DNA of 64,000 nucleotides from contig NZ_JAIULA010000011.1 in assembly GCF_024160875.1 (NCBI RefSeq), positions 1 to 64,000 on the forward strand, in the 5' to 3' direction. Both the position numbers and the translations under genes were made by a program. A model generated the notes under the pieces. It did not search any database and was not told where the DNA came from. It saw nothing but the letters and a program-made list of their open reading frames with translations. Origin of the DNA: Ligilactobacillus ubinensis. GTDB lineage: Bacteria; Bacillota; Bacilli; Lactobacillales; Lactobacillaceae. Shown here one piece after another: positions 63,168 through 64,000 of the stretch (the stretch's first letter is position 1; each line of letters opens with the position of its first letter).

Positions 63168-64000
63168 TTAATTCTTCTTTACAATTAGTTTACGCTTAGC
63201 CCAGAAAGAAAAAAGAAGTGCCAATATTAATAAACTTGCTGCTACTAACATAATTGTATGCATTCCGGAATGTAAAATATTCCGTAATTGCGGTAATAAG
63301 TTAACTGGTAAATTTTTATTTGTATCTGCATTACTTAATTTATTCATCATACTCATCGTCACGCGTCCATCAGCTCTGGCAACACCTTGAACTAACTTTA
63401 TATTTAATACTACCCCATAAACAGATGCCATAAATGTTTGTGCTAAGATTCTTAAGAGATAGCTTAATGACGTTGCAGCTGGCATATCTTTCAAAGCGAC
63501 ATCTTGTTGCACTCTTATTTGTAAAGTTACAAAGACTAATCCTACCCCAAATCCATAAAAAGCCCCCATTGCTAATAACCAAACATAGGGCGTTTTCACA
63601 TCTCCCAATAAGCCAACAATTGAAATCAGAATTCCGATTAATCCAAATTGTACAATTGTTAAATCTTGAAATTTTCGCTGCAAAAACGGCACAGTATTTG
63701 CCCCTGCAAAATCAGTTATTGCTCCTGGGATTTGAGTCAGTCCACCTGCAAGGGCAGCTACTCCCAATAATCCTTGCGACCACATTGGCACATACGTATT
63801 AAATGCAATTGATGCTCCCCAAGCTAAACAAAAAAGCAAAAAATCAACTACTAATGCTGTATTTTTAAATAAGTGACCTGGAATAATTGGCGTCGCAACT
63901 TGTTTTTCCACTTTAAATAACCAAATCAGTAGTATTATGCCAATTAATAATAATATTAGAACATAATACCAAGAAAGTGAACCGACTGACTGTACACCAA
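63168..64000 (-). CDS. Partial DHA2-type MFS drug exporter, C-terminal part
   Basis: The reverse frame is open from the window edge to a stop at 63168, giving about 277 residues of the C-terminal half of a 14-helix DHA2-family exporter. GVAALAGGLTQIPGAITDFAG and LLAMGAFYGFGVGLVFVTLQ are typical late segments. The frame continues upstream of the GTG at 63911 as WYYVLILLLIGIILLIWLF, so that GTG is not the start. The substrate (drugs, bile salts or others) cannot be told. The candidate small RNA lies downstream on the same strand. Confidence 0.85.
   Translation of the reverse strand, partial: GVQSVGSLSWYYVLILLLIGIILLIWLFKVEKQVATPIIPGHLFKNTALVVDFLLFCLAWGASIAFNTYVPMWSQGLLGVAALAGGLTQIPGAITDFAGANTVPFLQRKFQDLTIVQFGLIGILISIVGLLGDVKTPYVWLLAMGAFYGFGVGLVFVTLQIRVQQDVALKDMPAATSLSYLLRILAQTFMASVYGVVLNIKLVQGVARADGRVTMSMMNKLSNADTNKNLPVNLLPQLRNILHSGMHTIMLVAASLLILALLFSFWAKRKLIVKKN

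Noticed and set aside
1-64000. CRISPR arrays, insertion sequences, rRNA and tRNA genes
   Set aside because: I looked for regular repeats, transposase frames and RNA gene patterns on both strands and saw none. A dedicated tRNA scan could still find a missed one.

Overview
The window looks like a chromosomal stretch of a low-GC Gram-positive bacterium of the lactobacillus family. The supporting features are A+T-rich DNA, strong AGGAGG-type ribosome binding sites, sigma-A promoters with CcpA-type cre sites, ROK-type XylR repressors, a class III fructose-1,6-bisphosphatase, and a xylP/xylQ pair like the isoprimeverose genes of Lactobacillus pentosus. Most of the window is devoted to catabolism of plant cell-wall sugars. 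None of the glycosidases shows a signal peptide, so the cell appears to import oligosaccharides and cleave them inside.

Layout. (1) 1-3465: edge of an inositol cluster (partial iolE, divergent iolG, a UPF0303 protein) and a nucleoside hydrolase. (2) 3566-15535: xylose and xylo-oligosaccharide block. It holds xylR, xylB, xylA, a decayed xylose transporter, and a divergent operon with two GH43 beta-xylosidases, a GPH-family symporter, an SGNH acetylesterase and a broken polysaccharide deacetylase. (3) 16093-22695: arabinose block araE-araB-araD-araA with divergent araR. (4) 23974-30411: PTS operon (BglG-type regulator carrying a EIIA domain, EIIB, UlaA-type EIIC, a TPR protein, a class II aldolase, a P-loop kinase, deoC) whose substrate I cannot name. 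(5) 30673-39293: a LacI-controlled divergent cluster with an apiosidase-like glycosidase, a fucose/arabinose-isomerase-family enzyme, a ROK kinase, a split transketolase and an FGGY kinase. I read this as a candidate pathway for the branched pentose D-apiose. (6) 39417-43891: TraX-like protein, fbp, and an MFS protein. (7) 44298-49446: isoprimeverose block (ROK regulator, xylP, divergent GH31 alpha-xylosidase xylQ). (8) 49568-60511: mostly general functions (membrane protein, asnB, aquaporin, two-component system, MFS exporters, 2-hydroxyacid dehydrogenase, msrB). (9) 61348-64000: a PfoR-type EIIC preceded by a leader-peptide attenuator, a candidate small RNA with C-rich loops, and a partial drug exporter.

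The xylose, arabinose and proposed apiose routes all end in xylulose 5-phosphate. The xylo-oligosaccharide and isoprimeverose blocks feed free xylose into xylA/xylB. Local repressors (XylR, AraR, LacI, a second ROK) plus cre sites suggest substrate induction combined with carbon catabolite repression.

The most noteworthy observations are the apiose-type cluster, the four-segment attenuator with a serine-rich 32-residue leader peptide (62535-62731, minus strand), and the putative small RNA at about 62917-63085 (minus strand). Two genes in the xylan block are visibly broken: the deacetylase by a stop codon plus a one-base frameshift, and the xylose transporter by truncation.
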